NCBI RefSeq assembly: GCF_004216715.1
Contig: NZ_SGXG01000001.1
Span: 4,716,501 to 4,780,500, forward strand
Length of the DNA: 64,000 nucleotides
Direction: 5' to 3'
DNA from: Cecembia calidifontis
Lineage (GTDB): Bacteria > Bacteroidota > Bacteroidia > Cytophagales > Cyclobacteriaceae
Shown piece by piece: positions 19,746-29,387 of this stretch; position 1 is the stretch's first letter, and every line of letters begins with the position of its first letter. The translations under genes and the position numbers were made by a program. The notes beneath the pieces were generated by a model. That model was not told the origin of the DNA, made no database searches, and saw only the letters and a program-made list of their open reading frames with translations.

Positions 19746-20735
19746 ATGATTAAGAGGCTTTCGCTTATAATATTGTTATTAGCAGGGTCATTGGGCATAT
19801 CAAGAGCCCAAGACCCTGCTATTTTGGCTGATACACTTTTGATAGCCGGAGACACCATCATCATGATAGGTGATTCGATCATTGTCAAACAAAAAATCAG
19901 ACCTATCTATTGGGAAAAAGGCGGGAACTTCAACCTGAGCATCCAACAGGTCAGCCTTTCCAACTGGAATGCGGGTGGGGCTAGTAATATGGCGCTGAAC
20001 TCCGGTTTGGCGATGTTTGCCAACTATAAAAAGGACAGGATAATTTGGGACACAAAACTCAATATCAATGCCGGCTTTAACAGGCAAGCAGACCGAAGAT
20101 TCAAAACCAGAAAAACCAATGACAACTTTATCTTTATCAGTAAATACGGTCGAGAACTGACTGAACTCTGGTATCTGTCCACCCAGATTGATGCAAGGAC
20201 ACAGTTATTAGAAGGCTTCCGGTACTTTAGACCAGCAGGTGCGGAACAGGATTCCAGAAGTCAGATTTCAGACTTTCTGGCACCGGCCTATCTTCAGTCA
20301 TCCACAGGTTTAAATTATCGGAAAGAATTTAAAAATAAAGATAGGTTATCCATTATTGCCTCTCCTTTTACGGGAAGGTTTACCGTGGTACTTGACGATT
20401 CCCTGAGCAGGGCGGGGGCTTTTGGGGTGGTACCCGGGGAAGCGGTGAGAGCAGAGGCCGGTATTTCTTTCGGTTCTACCACAGACTTTCAAATCATCGA
20501 AAATGTAAGATGGAAAGCAGACCTTAACCTCTTTTCCAACTTCGAAAAACTCGGCAATTTTGTCGTAAACTTCAACTCCCTGATCACGATGCGGGTGAAT
20601 AAATATATTTCAACCCGGATTGAGACCATTCTCATTTATGATGAAAATGTACTCATTCAACAGGAAAGCGGCCCTCCACGACAGGCCATACAACTTCAAA
20701 ATATGATCAATTTTGGGCTGACCCTGGACTTTTAA
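19746..20735 (+). CDS. DUF3078 outer-membrane beta-barrel-like protein
   Basis: The 329-residue protein has a signal peptide (MIKRLSLIILLLAGSLGISRA, then QDPA) and alternating hydrophobic/polar strands to the end. The block IQQVSLSNWNAGGASNMALN is the DUF3078 signature. The C-terminus ends in LQNMINFGLTLDF, an aromatic-terminated strand as in outer-membrane barrels. The function is unknown. It lies 21 bases after the transglycosylase stop and may be read from the same promoter. Its 3' end meets dnaX on the other strand, with a four-base overlap. Confidence 0.85.
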   Translation: MIKRLSLIILLLAGSLGISRAQDPAILADTLLIAGDTIIMIGDSIIVKQKIRPIYWEKGGNFNLSIQQVSLSNWNAGGASNMALNSGLAMFANYKKDRIIWDTKLNINAGFNRQADRRFKTRKTNDNFIFISKYGRELTELWYLSTQIDARTQLLEGFRYFRPAGAEQDSRSQISDFLAPAYLQSSTGLNYRKEFKNKDRLSIIASPFTGRFTVVLDDSLSRAGAFGVVPGEAVRAEAGISFGSTTDFQIIENVRWKADLNLFSNFEKLGNFVVNFNSLITMRVNKYISTRIETILIYDENVLIQQESGPPRQAIQLQNMINFGLTLDF

Positions 20736-22476
20736 AAGTCTGTTTCCAGCCCGAATCTTTTTTGCAGCTCTACCAGAGCAGGGGATTTTTCTTTTAAGTA
20801 TTGAAGTTTATCCGTGCTTGTGTAAAGTTTCTTCTTTCCATCACCAGCTTCTTCCTCCACAATTACGGATTCTAAATGAATACTGTAATTGTTCAATTTC
20901 CTTCTCAACAACTGAAAAACTTCGGGCTTGATTTTATGAAAAATATCCTGTTGAATTTCCCCATTAAGTTGAAAGGTAATGGTTTCCCCTGAGAGGATTA
21001 CAGGCTGTTTAAGGACTGTTGTTTCAAGGTTCTTGTGCTGATCTCTATATTGGCCAATGATCTCTTGTAAGACACTGTTCAACTTCTGCTCATCAAATTC
21101 CTCCGCCAGTTTGGGGTTGAGGCTGACCTTTTCCTCTTCCTTTTTTGGTTCTGCTATTTGAACCTCCGCTTGAGGTTTTTCCTGAACAATTTTTCTGGCT
21201 TCAGTCAAACTCGCCGGAATGGAAATCGTCCTCTGTACAGGGGTTTTCTTGGCAGCAAAAGGATTGGCATCTTTAAAGAGCGATGGGGCTACATTGCCGT
21301 TACCATTTGGGCTTTGCTCTTGCTCAATCAGGCTTTTTTTTTTGACTCTTCTTGTGCTAAGGCTGCCAGGCTGAGTGCTTGTGGAAGTTTAGCCAATTTC
21401 ATCAAAGCCAATTCTACATGAAGGCGTTGGTTTTTGCTGGCTTTGTAGTGGATATCACATTGATTGCAAATGTTTAAGGCCGAGAGCAAGAAAGAAATAC
21501 TGCTGTCTTTTGATTGTTCCAGATACCTTTCTTTGGTCGCATCAGACACTTGAATCAGGTCCACAGTGGCAGGATCTTTACAGACCATCAGGTCCCGTAA
21601 ATGCTCAGTAAGCCCGAGAATAAAATTATGCCCGTCAAAACCTTTTTTGAGTATTTCATCAAAAATAAGAAGTACGTTTGAAATATTACCTGCCAAAAGG
21701 CCATCGACTACCTTGAAATAATAGTCATAATCCAAAATATGCAGGTTATTGATCGTTTCTTGATAAGTGACTTTATTCCCGGCCGAATAAGTGACAATGA
21801 GGTCATAAATCGAAAGTGCGTCCCTCAAAGCCCCATCTGCCTTCGTAGCAATAAGCCTTAGTGCTTCGTCCTCGGCTTCGATATGCTCTTCCCTGGATAT
21901 ATATTTCAGGTGTTCGGTGATATCATTGATCTGAATCCTATTGAAGTCAAAAATCTGACAACGTGAAAGGATGGTGGGAATAATTTTGTGCTTTTCAGTA
22001 GTAGCCAAGATGAATATGGCATACTTAGGAGGCTCTTCCAAAGTCTTCAAAAAGGCATTGAAAGCCTGATTGGAAAGCATGTGCACCTCATCGATGATAT
22101 ACACTTTGTATTGGCCCTGCTGGGGTGCGTACCTCACCTGATCTACCAGGTTTCTGATATCATCTACTGAGTTGTTGGACGCAGCATCCAATTCATGGAC
22201 ATTGAAGGAAGCATTGTTATTAAAAGCCTTGCAGGAGTCACATTGGTTACAGGCTTCAAATTCAGGCGTTAAATGCTGGCAGTTTATGGTTTTGGCCAAG
22301 ATCCTTGCACAGGTGGTTTTACCCACACCCCTTGGACCACAAAAAAGAAAAGCCTGTGCCAAATGGTTATTTTTAATGGCATTTTTCAAAGTCGTAGTAA
22401 TATGGCCCTGCCCCACTACACTTTTGAAATTGGAAGGTCTATACTTTCTCGCAGAAACAACAAAATTTTCCATCAC
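20732..22476 (-). CDS. dnaX: DNA polymerase III subunits gamma and tau, with -1 frameshift
   Basis: The gene is read in two frames. Frame one (22476 to 21328, 382 residues) holds the AAA+ clamp-loader core: Walker A GPRGVGKTTCARIL, zinc ligands CQHLTPEFEACNQCDSC, DEVHMLSNQAFNAFLKTLEE, and sensor ATTEKHKIIPTILSRC. It ends with ESKKKA and TGA directly after a run of ten A. A shift of -1 on that run enters a frame that continues without a stop for 200 more residues (SLIEQEQSPNGNG... to the tau C-terminal domain, ending FGLETDF), giving about 581 residues. This is the arrangement of dnaX genes that make short gamma and long tau by ribosomal frameshifting or polymerase slippage. The alternative is an error in the A run. 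Confidence 0.9.
21332..21343 (-). other. Slippery A10 run in dnaX
   Basis: On the minus strand ten A precede GCC TGA. Zero frame reads TCA AAA AAA AAA GCC TGA; the -1 frame reads on from AGC CTG ATT GAG. I see no clear downstream stem-loop or upstream Shine-Dalgarno-like stimulator, which leaves transcript slippage (one extra A) as an equal possibility. Confidence 0.75.
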
Positions 22477-22642
22477 CGCAAGATATAAAATTATTGGAAT
22501 TATGTTTCCTGTAAAAAAATCATAGTTGCTTGAATTTTATGTAAACCATTCATTTTAAGCAATTTTAAAATTCGATGGCTTCAATGATAAAAAACTACTT
22601 GTCAAAAATGGAGGCTTTTTCCGGCGGGAACTTTTTTCCATT

Positions 22643-22650
22643 TATATTTG
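22643..22650 (+). promoter_or_regulatory. Predicted -7 element of the tmRNA promoter
   Basis: TATATTTG matches TAnnTTTG about 24 bases before the mature 5' end of tmRNA, leaving a short leader to be trimmed. Confidence 0.4.
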
Positions 22651-22673
22651 CTATAGAATTGTACCCTAATTTA

Positions 22674-23078
22674 GGGGCTGACCGGTTTTGACAGTAGGTG
22701 TGAAGATCGGGCTCGCATGCAGGCTGGAGTATGTACGGCCTTAAAAGATTCATGCAAAGATAACTGGCGAAACTTCTTACGCCATGGCTGCCTAATCTCT
22801 CCTATCTTTGGATGAGACCGGCTTAAAGGGTTGAGCACCCATGCGGCGTTCCCCGGCCACATCCCGCCATCTGTTGCATTGTCCGGATGGATTTGGGGTG
22901 TCGATAAGACAAGGCTGCTTCCTGTGAGGCTACTAATCAGGACTAAGACAAGTGGCTAAGCCAAACATAGGTGTGTCATCCAGCAGTGTTTGGTCGAAAA
23001 CCCAACCGGTGACTAAGCATGTAGACGGTACGGTGTTTCCCTATCTGGACGCGGGTTCGAATCCCGCCAGCTCCACCA
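22674..23078 (+). ncRNA. ssrA: Transfer-messenger RNA
   Basis: The 5' end GGGGCTGACCGG and the 3' end GGTTCGAATCCCGCCAGCTC plus encoded CCA form a tRNA-Ala-like acceptor and T arm (GGGGCTG pairs with CAGCTCC). Within the first 130 bases lies the tag reading frame, which ends GGC GAA ACT TCT TAC GCC ATG GCT GCC TAA, giving GETSYAMAA, close to the tag known for Cytophaga. The RNA is about 405 bases, in one piece. It rescues stalled ribosomes together with SmpB. A strong terminator follows. Confidence 0.96.
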
Positions 23079-23079
23079 C

Positions 23080-23121
23080 AAAAAAATCCCTGTAATCTCA
23101 ACAATTACAGGGATTTTTTAT
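23080..23121 (+). terminator. Rho-independent terminator of tmRNA
   Basis: AAAAAATCCCTGTAAT pairs perfectly with ATTACAGGGATTTTTT over 16 bp around a seven-base loop, then runs into T. Confidence 0.9.
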
Positions 23122-23194
23122 TTTCACACCAACTTTGCTTTTTTCCCAACACGTAATCACTTATTTTTTAGATTTATATTTAAAAACCCAGACC

Positions 23195-24225
23195 ATGAAG
23201 TATAAAGTTCTATTCATCTTTTTGTTCTGTTTACAATTTTCCTCCTTTGGCCAATTCTCAAATGCTGCAAGGGACTCCATCAATAAACTTACCCAATCGG
23301 ATTTCATTCAAATGCTAGACCAACTAGGAATAAAGGAATCAGATTTAAGACCAGGACCATCTGGAAATCCTTCAGCCCCAAATGCCGCCAATAGTGATGA
23401 AAACAAGGTCAGGAATTATAAGCTACCTGAATTGATGCAAATGAAAAATGGGGTTCCGGTCAATGATGAACGCATGTGGTGGCAACAAAGGCGAAAGGAG
23501 ATCATTGAAGATTTTGAAAGTGAAATGTATGGAAGGCTGCCTGAATCCATACCCTAGGTCTTTTGGGAAGTGATTTCTGTCAAAGATACTACCATAGGCA
23601 ACTTCCCCGCTCAGGAAAAAATGGTCAAGGGGATTGTTGACAACAGCGCTTTTCCGGAAATCAATGTGGAAATAGAACTTTTGGTTGTAAGTCCTTCAGC
23701 AAAGGAGGGAAAAACACCATTGGTAATTCAATTGGGTTTTATCCGATCTCCTTTCAGTCTGCCCCAGGAACCAGCCATTGGCTTGGGTTCTCCCCATGAA
23801 CCTAACTGGAAAGAACAATTGCTCGCTAAAGGTTGGGGCTTTGCCATATTGGTTCCCGACAGTATTCAGGCGGATCATGGTGCCGGCTTGAGAAGTGGAA
23901 TAATTGGCTTGGCCAATCGGGGACAACACCGTAAGCCCATGCACATCAACTTTTAGCATTTTGCGCTCCAAGACCTATTTTTATCAGTATTGGGTCTCCT
24001 CATGTAGAGGGAAATTGGATTGATGGCAAAGGCATGTTTCTTGCTGGAGTGGATGCTTCTCCTGCGTATGAGATTTTGGGTAAAAAAGGACTGGAACAAA
24101 AAGACTTTCCCGTATTGGGCACTGCCCTGACCCAAGGTGAACTGGCTTTTAGACAACATGCCGGTGGACTCAGTACCAGTCCAAACTGGAGCACTTGGAT
24201 AGCTTGGGCAAGCAGGTATTGGTAA
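23195..24225 (+). pseudogene. Decayed glucuronoyl-esterase (CE15)-like gene
   Basis: Three pieces in changing frames form one broken gene. The first (23195-23557) has a signal peptide (MKYKVLFIFLFCLQFSSFGQ) and WWQQRRKEIIEDFESEMYGR, then an in-frame TAG. The same frame goes on as FWEVISVKDTTIGNFPAQEK to GIIGLANRGQHRKPM, then stops at 23956. The catalytic middle of the domain is missing, and the end reappears from about 23970 as SIGSPHVEGNWIDGKGMFLA, FRQHAGGLSTSPNWSTWIAW to 24225. The order matches CE15 4-O-methyl-glucuronoyl methylesterases, which cut lignin-glucuronoxylan esters. With a nonsense codon, an internal deletion and frameshifts, no enzyme can be made. Confidence 0.82.
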
Positions 24226-24228
24226 TAA

Positions 24229-24268
24229 TGAAAAGAGGTGATACCAGAAGGGGTAACACCTCTTTTTA
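24229..24268 (+). terminator. Terminator after the esterase pseudogene
   Basis: AAAAGAGGTG pairs with CACCTCTTTT around a 16-base loop, followed by T. It outlived the decay of the gene before it. Confidence 0.7.
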
Positions 24269-24292
24269 AGAATGCGAAATTTTATGACAATT

Positions 24293-24988
24293 TTAAGTGC
24301 CAAAATAAGCATTCAACTCCTCTACCATTTCTGCTTTTTCCCGAAGGTCCCTGATGATTTTTCCTTTTTCCAGTAAAATGATCCTATCACAAATTTCAGT
24401 CACATGGTTGAGGTCATGGCTGGATATCAGAAAAGTTACCTGCGACCGCTCTTTTTCTTCAAGGATAAGTTTTTTCAACCTCACCTGAGAACTTGGATCC
24501 AGGTTTTCAAAAGGCTCGTCCAACATAACTACCTCGGGATTTCCCATCATGGCAGCAGCAATCCCTACTTTTTTCAAATTTCCTTTGGACAAATCCCGGA
24601 TATACTTCTTTTTACCAATAATCTCTCCATTGAAGAGTTCCTCAAACTTTTTCAAATGAAGCCTTAAATCCTCCTCAGAAAGTACATAGATTTTCCTCAA
24701 TGTCTCAAAATACTCATCTGGGGTTAGATAGGAAATCAACATGTGTTCATCCAAAAAAGCCCCCATCCTCGATTTCCAGTCCTCACTTTTGGCAACATCG
24801 GTCCCATCCAACAGGACATAGCCTTCCGTTGCCCTCACCAAATCCAACATGATCCTAAAGAGGGTGGTTTTTCCAGCCCCATTGTTACCTACCAAACCAA
24901 AACATTCCTTTCGGGGTATTTCCAATTGGGGAACATCCAGTACAACTACTTCTTTGTATTGTTTTTTTAAATTGTGTACACTGATCAT
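24293..24988 (-). CDS. ABC transporter ATP-binding protein
   Basis: The 231-residue ABC domain has Walker A GNNGAGKTTLFRIML near residue 34, a signature region reading LSKGNLKKVGIAAAMM (SKGN in place of SGGQ, a common variant in exporters of this group), Walker B VVMLDEPFENLD and a switch His in ISSHDLNHV. It starts four bases inside the end of the DUF5687 permease gene, so the two form a translationally coupled exporter pair. The substrate is unknown. Confidence 0.9.
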   Translation of the reverse strand: MISVHNLKKQYKEVVVLDVPQLEIPRKECFGLVGNNGAGKTTLFRIMLDLVRATEGYVLLDGTDVAKSEDWKSRMGAFLDEHMLISYLTPDEYFETLRKIYVLSEEDLRLHLKKFEELFNGEIIGKKKYIRDLSKGNLKKVGIAAAMMGNPEVVMLDEPFENLDPSSQVRLKKLILEEKERSQVTFLISSHDLNHVTEICDRIILLEKGKIIRDLREKAEMVEELNAYFGT

Positions 24989-26472
24989 AATTCTTGTCTA
25001 AAAGATGATGAAATCTGATATCTATTGGATAAAACTCTCTGTACCGACAGGTCTGACAAATAAGGAAAGGCTATCACGCCTACCATACCTACTATGGCCA
25101 AGGCAAGCAAGCCCGCATATTGACTGACCAAAAGCGCAAAGGGAAGATAAATCAAATAAGGGGCACCCATCATAGGGATGATCATTAAAAACTGGGCTAT
25201 CCCCACCCCCTCATAATTGAACATCGCCCCTTTATTCAGGTCCATGGGTTTAGGTTTCCATAGGGCAAGGTAAACCACAAAATGCATCACCACGCCTATA
25301 TTAAAAAGGAAGGCAGCAGTATGGATAAGCAATATATCCCAACCGAAATACACGTAAGGTACTGAAAGGATATAGCATAGAATGGAAGTGGCTATAAATA
25401 GAAGATATTTTCCTTTCACCAATGCTTTCACCCCTCCTTTTCTATTTAGGAAAAAATCAAAATTGGAAGAATTCCAGCTCAGGAAAAGCTGACCATATTG
25501 CAACATAAATATTCCGGTAATAAAGGAACCCACAAAAACAAAAAGATGATTGAAGCCTTCCTCTGTCTTGTATTGGGGATTGGTATAAAAAATCAATCCA
25601 TAAAGCAGGAAAAAGGCAGCCAAAGTAAGGTAGGTCCTGCTCTTTTTGTGTCTGATGATCAACTTCCATTCCAGATTGGCCAGTTCCCCTGCCAAGCCAA
25701 AACGGTTGAAAATCCCAAGATTCTGATTCAGGAATTTGGTATCCTCCTCTTCTACTAGGTCTTCCAAATAGGCATTTTTGTAATAGTAAGTATAAGCCAA
25801 TTGGTAAAGGACCAGAAAAACCAAGGTCATGATAATCGGCGGAAAAACAGAAACCAACGACCAATCAAAAATCGGCTTCATCAAAGCACCTAAATTGAAC
25901 CATCCATAATAATTGGATCCTGCTCCCAATAAGAGTACCAAAAACACTATTCCTAATCCGATGAGGCTATCTTCAAACTTTTGTTTGAACCATAGCATCA
26001 ACCAGTGCAGGGACCAGCTGCTCATCACAACTGAACCCAACCAGGACCAGGCCGCCAGATCACCGAATCTTGGGGCAATTTCCTTAAAAGCAAATGGTGC
26101 AAATAAAAGCGGAGCGATCAATGTCAAAGGAGACACGAAACTCCTTCCCAAGAGGAATTGAATGATGCTGCTTTTTTTCAAGGGCAAATGCAAGAAACTC
26201 TGCAGTTCCATCACAGGAAGCTTTTGTACAAAATACCGGTACATAAATTCAAATAGGTAAAAATAAATCAGGGCCCCGCTTACAGTGGCATAGGCATCGG
26301 TACTATCAAAACCCTCTTCAATGACTTCTTTTAAAAAGATGCCAAGCAAAAGTAAATAAGAGAGCAGTATTACTGCCAGAAAGGTAAGAAAAATGGCCAC
26401 CAAGGCACTTTTTGCAAAAGAAGTTGACCGTATGGTCTTCAACAACTCCAACTTAAGCAGACTAAGGATCAT
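24985..26472 (-). CDS. DUF5687 membrane protein, ABC exporter permease
   Basis: This 495-residue protein has ten or more hydrophobic segments with charged loops and matches the Bacteroidota DUF5687 family: EFMYRYFVQKLPVMELQSFL with LPLKKSSIIQFLLGRSF following. Gene order (permease first, overlapping the ATPase by four bases) shows that it is the membrane half of an ABC-2-like exporter. Members occur only in Bacteroidota as far as I know, and their cargo is not known. The ATG start directly precedes the first amphipathic helix. Confidence 0.83.
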   Translation of the reverse strand: MILSLLKLELLKTIRSTSFAKSALVAIFLTFLAVILLSYLLLLGIFLKEVIEEGFDSTDAYATVSGALIYFYLFEFMYRYFVQKLPVMELQSFLHLPLKKSSIIQFLLGRSFVSPLTLIAPLLFAPFAFKEIAPRFGDLAAWSWLGSVVMSSWSLHWLMLWFKQKFEDSLIGLGIVFLVLLLGAGSNYYGWFNLGALMKPIFDWSLVSVFPPIIMTLVFLVLYQLAYTYYYKNAYLEDLVEEEDTKFLNQNLGIFNRFGLAGELANLEWKLIIRHKKSRTYLTLAAFFLLYGLIFYTNPQYKTEEGFNHLFVFVGSFITGIFMLQYGQLFLSWNSSNFDFFLNRKGGVKALVKGKYLLFIATSILCYILSVPYVYFGWDILLIHTAAFLFNIGVVMHFVVYLALWKPKPMDLNKGAMFNYEGVGIAQFLMIIPMMGAPYLIYLPFALLVSQYAGLLALAIVGMVGVIAFPYLSDLSVQRVLSNRYQISSSFRQEL

Positions 26473-26506
26473 AATAAGAATGCGATGTGGTTATAGGATA
26501 AAAACT

Positions 26507-26514
26507 TATTTTTG
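26507..26514 (+). promoter_or_regulatory. Predicted -7 element of the nitroreductase gene
   Basis: TATTTTTG matches TAnnTTTG, 61 bases before the ATG. Confidence 0.4.
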
Positions 26515-26574
26515 AGCTTTGAATATAACTAAAAGAAATTTCAGAAATTAGGTGAAACCTGAATTATTGACCAA

Positions 26575-27306
26575 ATGATGGAAAGAACGGATATAAAGGA
26601 TTTTTTTCAAGTCGTAAAGGAGCGGAGATCCGTCAGAATCTTTGACCAAAAAGAGGCTTTCAACCACCAAATTGTACAAAAATGTTTGGAAGCCTCCATA
26701 TTGGCCCCTAACAGCAGCAACATGCAACTATGGGAATTTTATCGGATACCGGAATCTTCTCCCAACAAAGCTAAACTTGCCCAATTATGCATGGGACAAA
26801 AAGCCGCCACAACTGCCCGGGAACTGGTGGTTGTGGTAACGAGAAGGGACTTATGGAAATCACGCGCCAAAGCCAATGAGGACTATATCAAGGATTGCTA
26901 CAAAGATGCCGAGCCCAAAAAGCTCAAAAGAGCCTTGTCCTATTATTCCAATCTGGTTCCCAAACTTTATCGCAAATTCCCCTTCTGGTCTTTGATCAAA
27001 CAAGTTATAGCATGGATGGTTGGTATTTACAGACCTATGGTCCGGCAAGTATCAGATGCAGATGTAAGGGTATCCGTCCACAAAAGTGCTGCATTGGCTG
27101 CCATGACATTTATGTATGCCATGAAAGCCGAGGGCTACGACACCTGTCCCATGGAAGGTTTTGATTCCTTAAGGGTAAAAAAATTACTGGGACTGCCTTC
27201 AGGGGCCGAAATTAACATGATCATTGGCTGTGGCAAAGGGCTTCCAGATGGAATATATGGCGAAAGGTTTAGGAAACCGAATGAAGAAGTGATTTTTCTT
27301 AGGTAA
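26575..27306 (+). CDS. Nitroreductase family protein
   Basis: The 243-residue protein has the FMN-binding start FFQVVKERRSVRIFDQ (Arg-Arg-Ser phosphate contact), the ILAPNSSNMQLWEFYRI loop and the C-terminal SAALAAMTFMYAMKAEGYDTCPMEGFD followed by MIIGCGKG. An insertion of about 60 residues in the middle (KDAEPKKLKRALSYYSNLVP) is longer than in the smallest members. It should be an NAD(P)H-dependent FMN oxidoreductase; the natural substrate cannot be told. Monocistronic. Confidence 0.88.
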   Translation: MMERTDIKDFFQVVKERRSVRIFDQKEAFNHQIVQKCLEASILAPNSSNMQLWEFYRIPESSPNKAKLAQLCMGQKAATTARELVVVVTRRDLWKSRAKANEDYIKDCYKDAEPKKLKRALSYYSNLVPKLYRKFPFWSLIKQVIAWMVGIYRPMVRQVSDADVRVSVHKSAALAAMTFMYAMKAEGYDTCPMEGFDSLRVKKLLGLPSGAEINMIIGCGKGLPDGIYGERFRKPNEEVIFLR

Positions 27307-27397
27307 ATAAAAAATAATTGAAGGCAGTCGGTAAAAAATTAAAATTCTTGCTTGATTTTTGTGATTGCAACATAAAAGTTTAATCCCCCTATAACCT

Positions 27398-28633
27398 ATG
27401 AAAAAGGTAATTTTGACAGCAGGATTGATAATCGCCTTCACCAATGCCTCATTTTCACAAATTGAAGCCGATTCTTTGAAAATCAAACGGCTTGAAAAAG
27501 AAATTGAAACGCTGAAAAACTACAATGAAAACCTGTCAGGCAGCCTGGAAATCACCAACATGGCTTTGAATGACCTGATCCGTGACAAAAATATTTCAGA
27601 TGAAACGAGATGGACCAACCTAAAATCAAGCATTCTTCATTCTACCCAAATCTATAAAAAACTGAGTGATGACATCATCAATCTAAAGTCCAGGATGACG
27701 GATCAGGATTATCAGGGTTTCATCAATTCATTGGGATCAATTGAAGGAGGGCCATTGGGTTTTTCCTTTGAGGAGGTCATCATGGAATCCGTAAAAAGAA
27801 TCGGAATATTTGAGAGCAAGTCCAAAATGGACCGTTTTCTTGAAATCACCAATTCAGTGATTGCCAGTCCGATCGCAGCAGGCATCCCATTTGTTTCTCA
27901 AGCTGTATCGGCTTCCAATTCCCTTTTGAATGTGGCATACAGTTCCTTGATGACTGAAAAAAAACCAGATTTCCAGAAATTGAACCGGTTTGAAACAGAA
28001 CTGAACAAGTACCTCACCTATTTCGCTGCCTTGGACAAAGCCAATGCAGCCAATCAGTCCTCCTACAACGATAGGATTTTACTTCTTGAAAACCTTCAGC
28101 TGGAATTGATGTCAAGGCTTAAAAAAGAAGCACCAAAGTTAGGTTACCAAGTCCCTGACAGACTTAATAACGAAACCATAGACGCTTATTTTAACCGTGT
28201 TTTAAACGGTTTTTCCTATGATTATGTACAACTTTATCTGACAAGAATTGAGAACAGGTATAAAAACAATAGGGGTGAAATCAATTATTCTAATTTACTC
28301 CAACGTGAAACTGACCTGAAAAACTTCAGTACCCACATGAGTACCTTGGCTGACTTGTCAAAGAGATTTATCATGTACTATGACAACTTTTTCGAAATTG
28401 CAGATAGCTATCATACACGGGTACTTGATGCCCTTGATCTGGCAAATAACAATGGCATTATCAAAGGCAGAAAAGTAGGAGGTACCGAAGAATCTCCAAA
28501 GCAGGTATATGAGCGCATCAGTAAAAACCTGAAAGACAAAAAATCAACCAGGGACAACGGCATAAAAGACAGTATCAATATCAGCGACCTGAGGCAAAAG
28601 ATAGAAAAGATCGAGGAGTTCAGGTCATTCTAA
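27398..28633 (+). CDS. Exported coiled-coil protein of unknown function
   Basis: I do not recognise a family. The 411-residue product has a signal peptide (MKKVILTAGLIIAFTNASFS, then QIEAD), followed at once by a heptad-rich coiled coil (IKRLEKEIETLKNYNENLSG). The middle is mostly helical with a small hydrophobic patch (ITNSVIASPIAAGIPFVSQA), and the C-terminus is a second charged helix (ISDLRQKIEKIEEFRSF). It should be periplasmic or surface-attached and oligomeric. No operon partner. A dispersed palindrome lies just past its end. Confidence 0.72.
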   Translation: MKKVILTAGLIIAFTNASFSQIEADSLKIKRLEKEIETLKNYNENLSGSLEITNMALNDLIRDKNISDETRWTNLKSSILHSTQIYKKLSDDIINLKSRMTDQDYQGFINSLGSIEGGPLGFSFEEVIMESVKRIGIFESKSKMDRFLEITNSVIASPIAAGIPFVSQAVSASNSLLNVAYSSLMTEKKPDFQKLNRFETELNKYLTYFAALDKANAANQSSYNDRILLLENLQLELMSRLKKEAPKLGYQVPDRLNNETIDAYFNRVLNGFSYDYVQLYLTRIENRYKNNRGEINYSNLLQRETDLKNFSTHMSTLADLSKRFIMYYDNFFEIADSYHTRVLDALDLANNNGIIKGRKVGGTEESPKQVYERISKNLKDKKSTRDNGIKDSINISDLRQKIEKIEEFRSF

Positions 28634-28649
28634 TTGGTGAAAAAAAGGT

Positions 28650-28684
28650 GAAGTTGGATTTCGAAAGACGGAATTCGGAAAAGT
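28650..28684. repeat. Copy of the TTTCGAAATCCGA-like dispersed repeat
   Basis: GTTGGATTTCGAAAGACGG followed by AATTCGGAAAAG resembles the palindromic core at 14311-14400 and at 32505 and 32615. Intergenic, between two genes that end toward each other. Confidence 0.4.
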
Positions 28685-28759
28685 TTTTTTTAAAAAAATG
28701 AATTGAAGTGTTTATTTGAACCATTAAGGATTTAAGGCAGAAAGGCCTTCATTAAGTTC

Positions 28760-29164
28760 TTATTCAGGCAATGCTCTAAAATATTCATTTACCATGGGGA
28801 TAGTATTTTTTGAAAGATTGTCTGAATAAAAATTCATCAATAAACCTTGTGGGATTTTCAAAAGCCGCATATAAGTCAATAATTGGGCTTCGTGAACAGC
28901 CAAGAGACAATCAACTGTCTTAAGCTCAACGATGATTGATTCATTGACTATTATGTCTGCCCTCAATTCAACTTCAAGCTTAAGATTTTTATAGAACAAT
29001 GGTGCTTTTACTTTTTCAATAACCTCAAAGCCCTTTGATCTCAATTCATAGGTTAGGCATTTTTGGTAAACACTTTCCAAAAGACCCGGACCGACTTCTT
29101 TATGGACATTAATTGCGCAGCCTAGCACATCATAAGACAGTTGAGTAATCACCTTTTTATTCAT
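28760..29164 (-). CDS. GxxExxY protein
   Basis: The 134-residue protein carries the name-giving motif in GPGLLESVYQKCL near residue 26 and the downstream ELRADIIVNESIIVELKTV block, which resembles a PD-(D/E)xK nuclease-like core (Asp, then ExK). The family is widespread in Bacteroidota, often in many copies; a nuclease or nucleic-acid role is suspected but not shown. Monocistronic. Confidence 0.88.
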   Translation of the reverse strand: MNKKVITQLSYDVLGCAINVHKEVGPGLLESVYQKCLTYELRSKGFEVIEKVKAPLFYKNLKLEVELRADIIVNESIIVELKTVDCLLAVHEAQLLTYMRLLKIPQGLLMNFYSDNLSKNTIPMVNEYFRALPE

Positions 29165-29387
29165 AGCTAAAGCAACTTCAAAATAAAGTTATCCTAATTT
29201 CACACATCTTAAAAGCCCTAATCGGATATAATCGGATAAGTTTCCAAGGCAAGATTTTCTCTGGTAAGTGATGTCTATTAAAAGTCCAATTTGCCGTTAG
29301 GTACGACATTCATGCACTATTAATTATTTAAAAAAAAACTTAATGAAATTCTTCAAAGCCTTAACTCCTTAATGGTGAAAATCCCAC

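Noticed and set aside
20258..20285. Another copy of the TTTCGAAATCCGA repeat
   Set aside because: The likeness (GTCAGATTTCAGAC) is partial and inside the DUF3078 coding region; probably chance.
20732..21208. A separate 158-residue gene after dnaX
   Set aside because: Its only start would be TTG, and the same frame is open back to the A10 run and continuous with dnaX after a -1 shift.
22671..22862. 63-residue open frame on the minus strand
   Set aside because: It lies within tmRNA, whose ends, tag and T arm are unmistakable.
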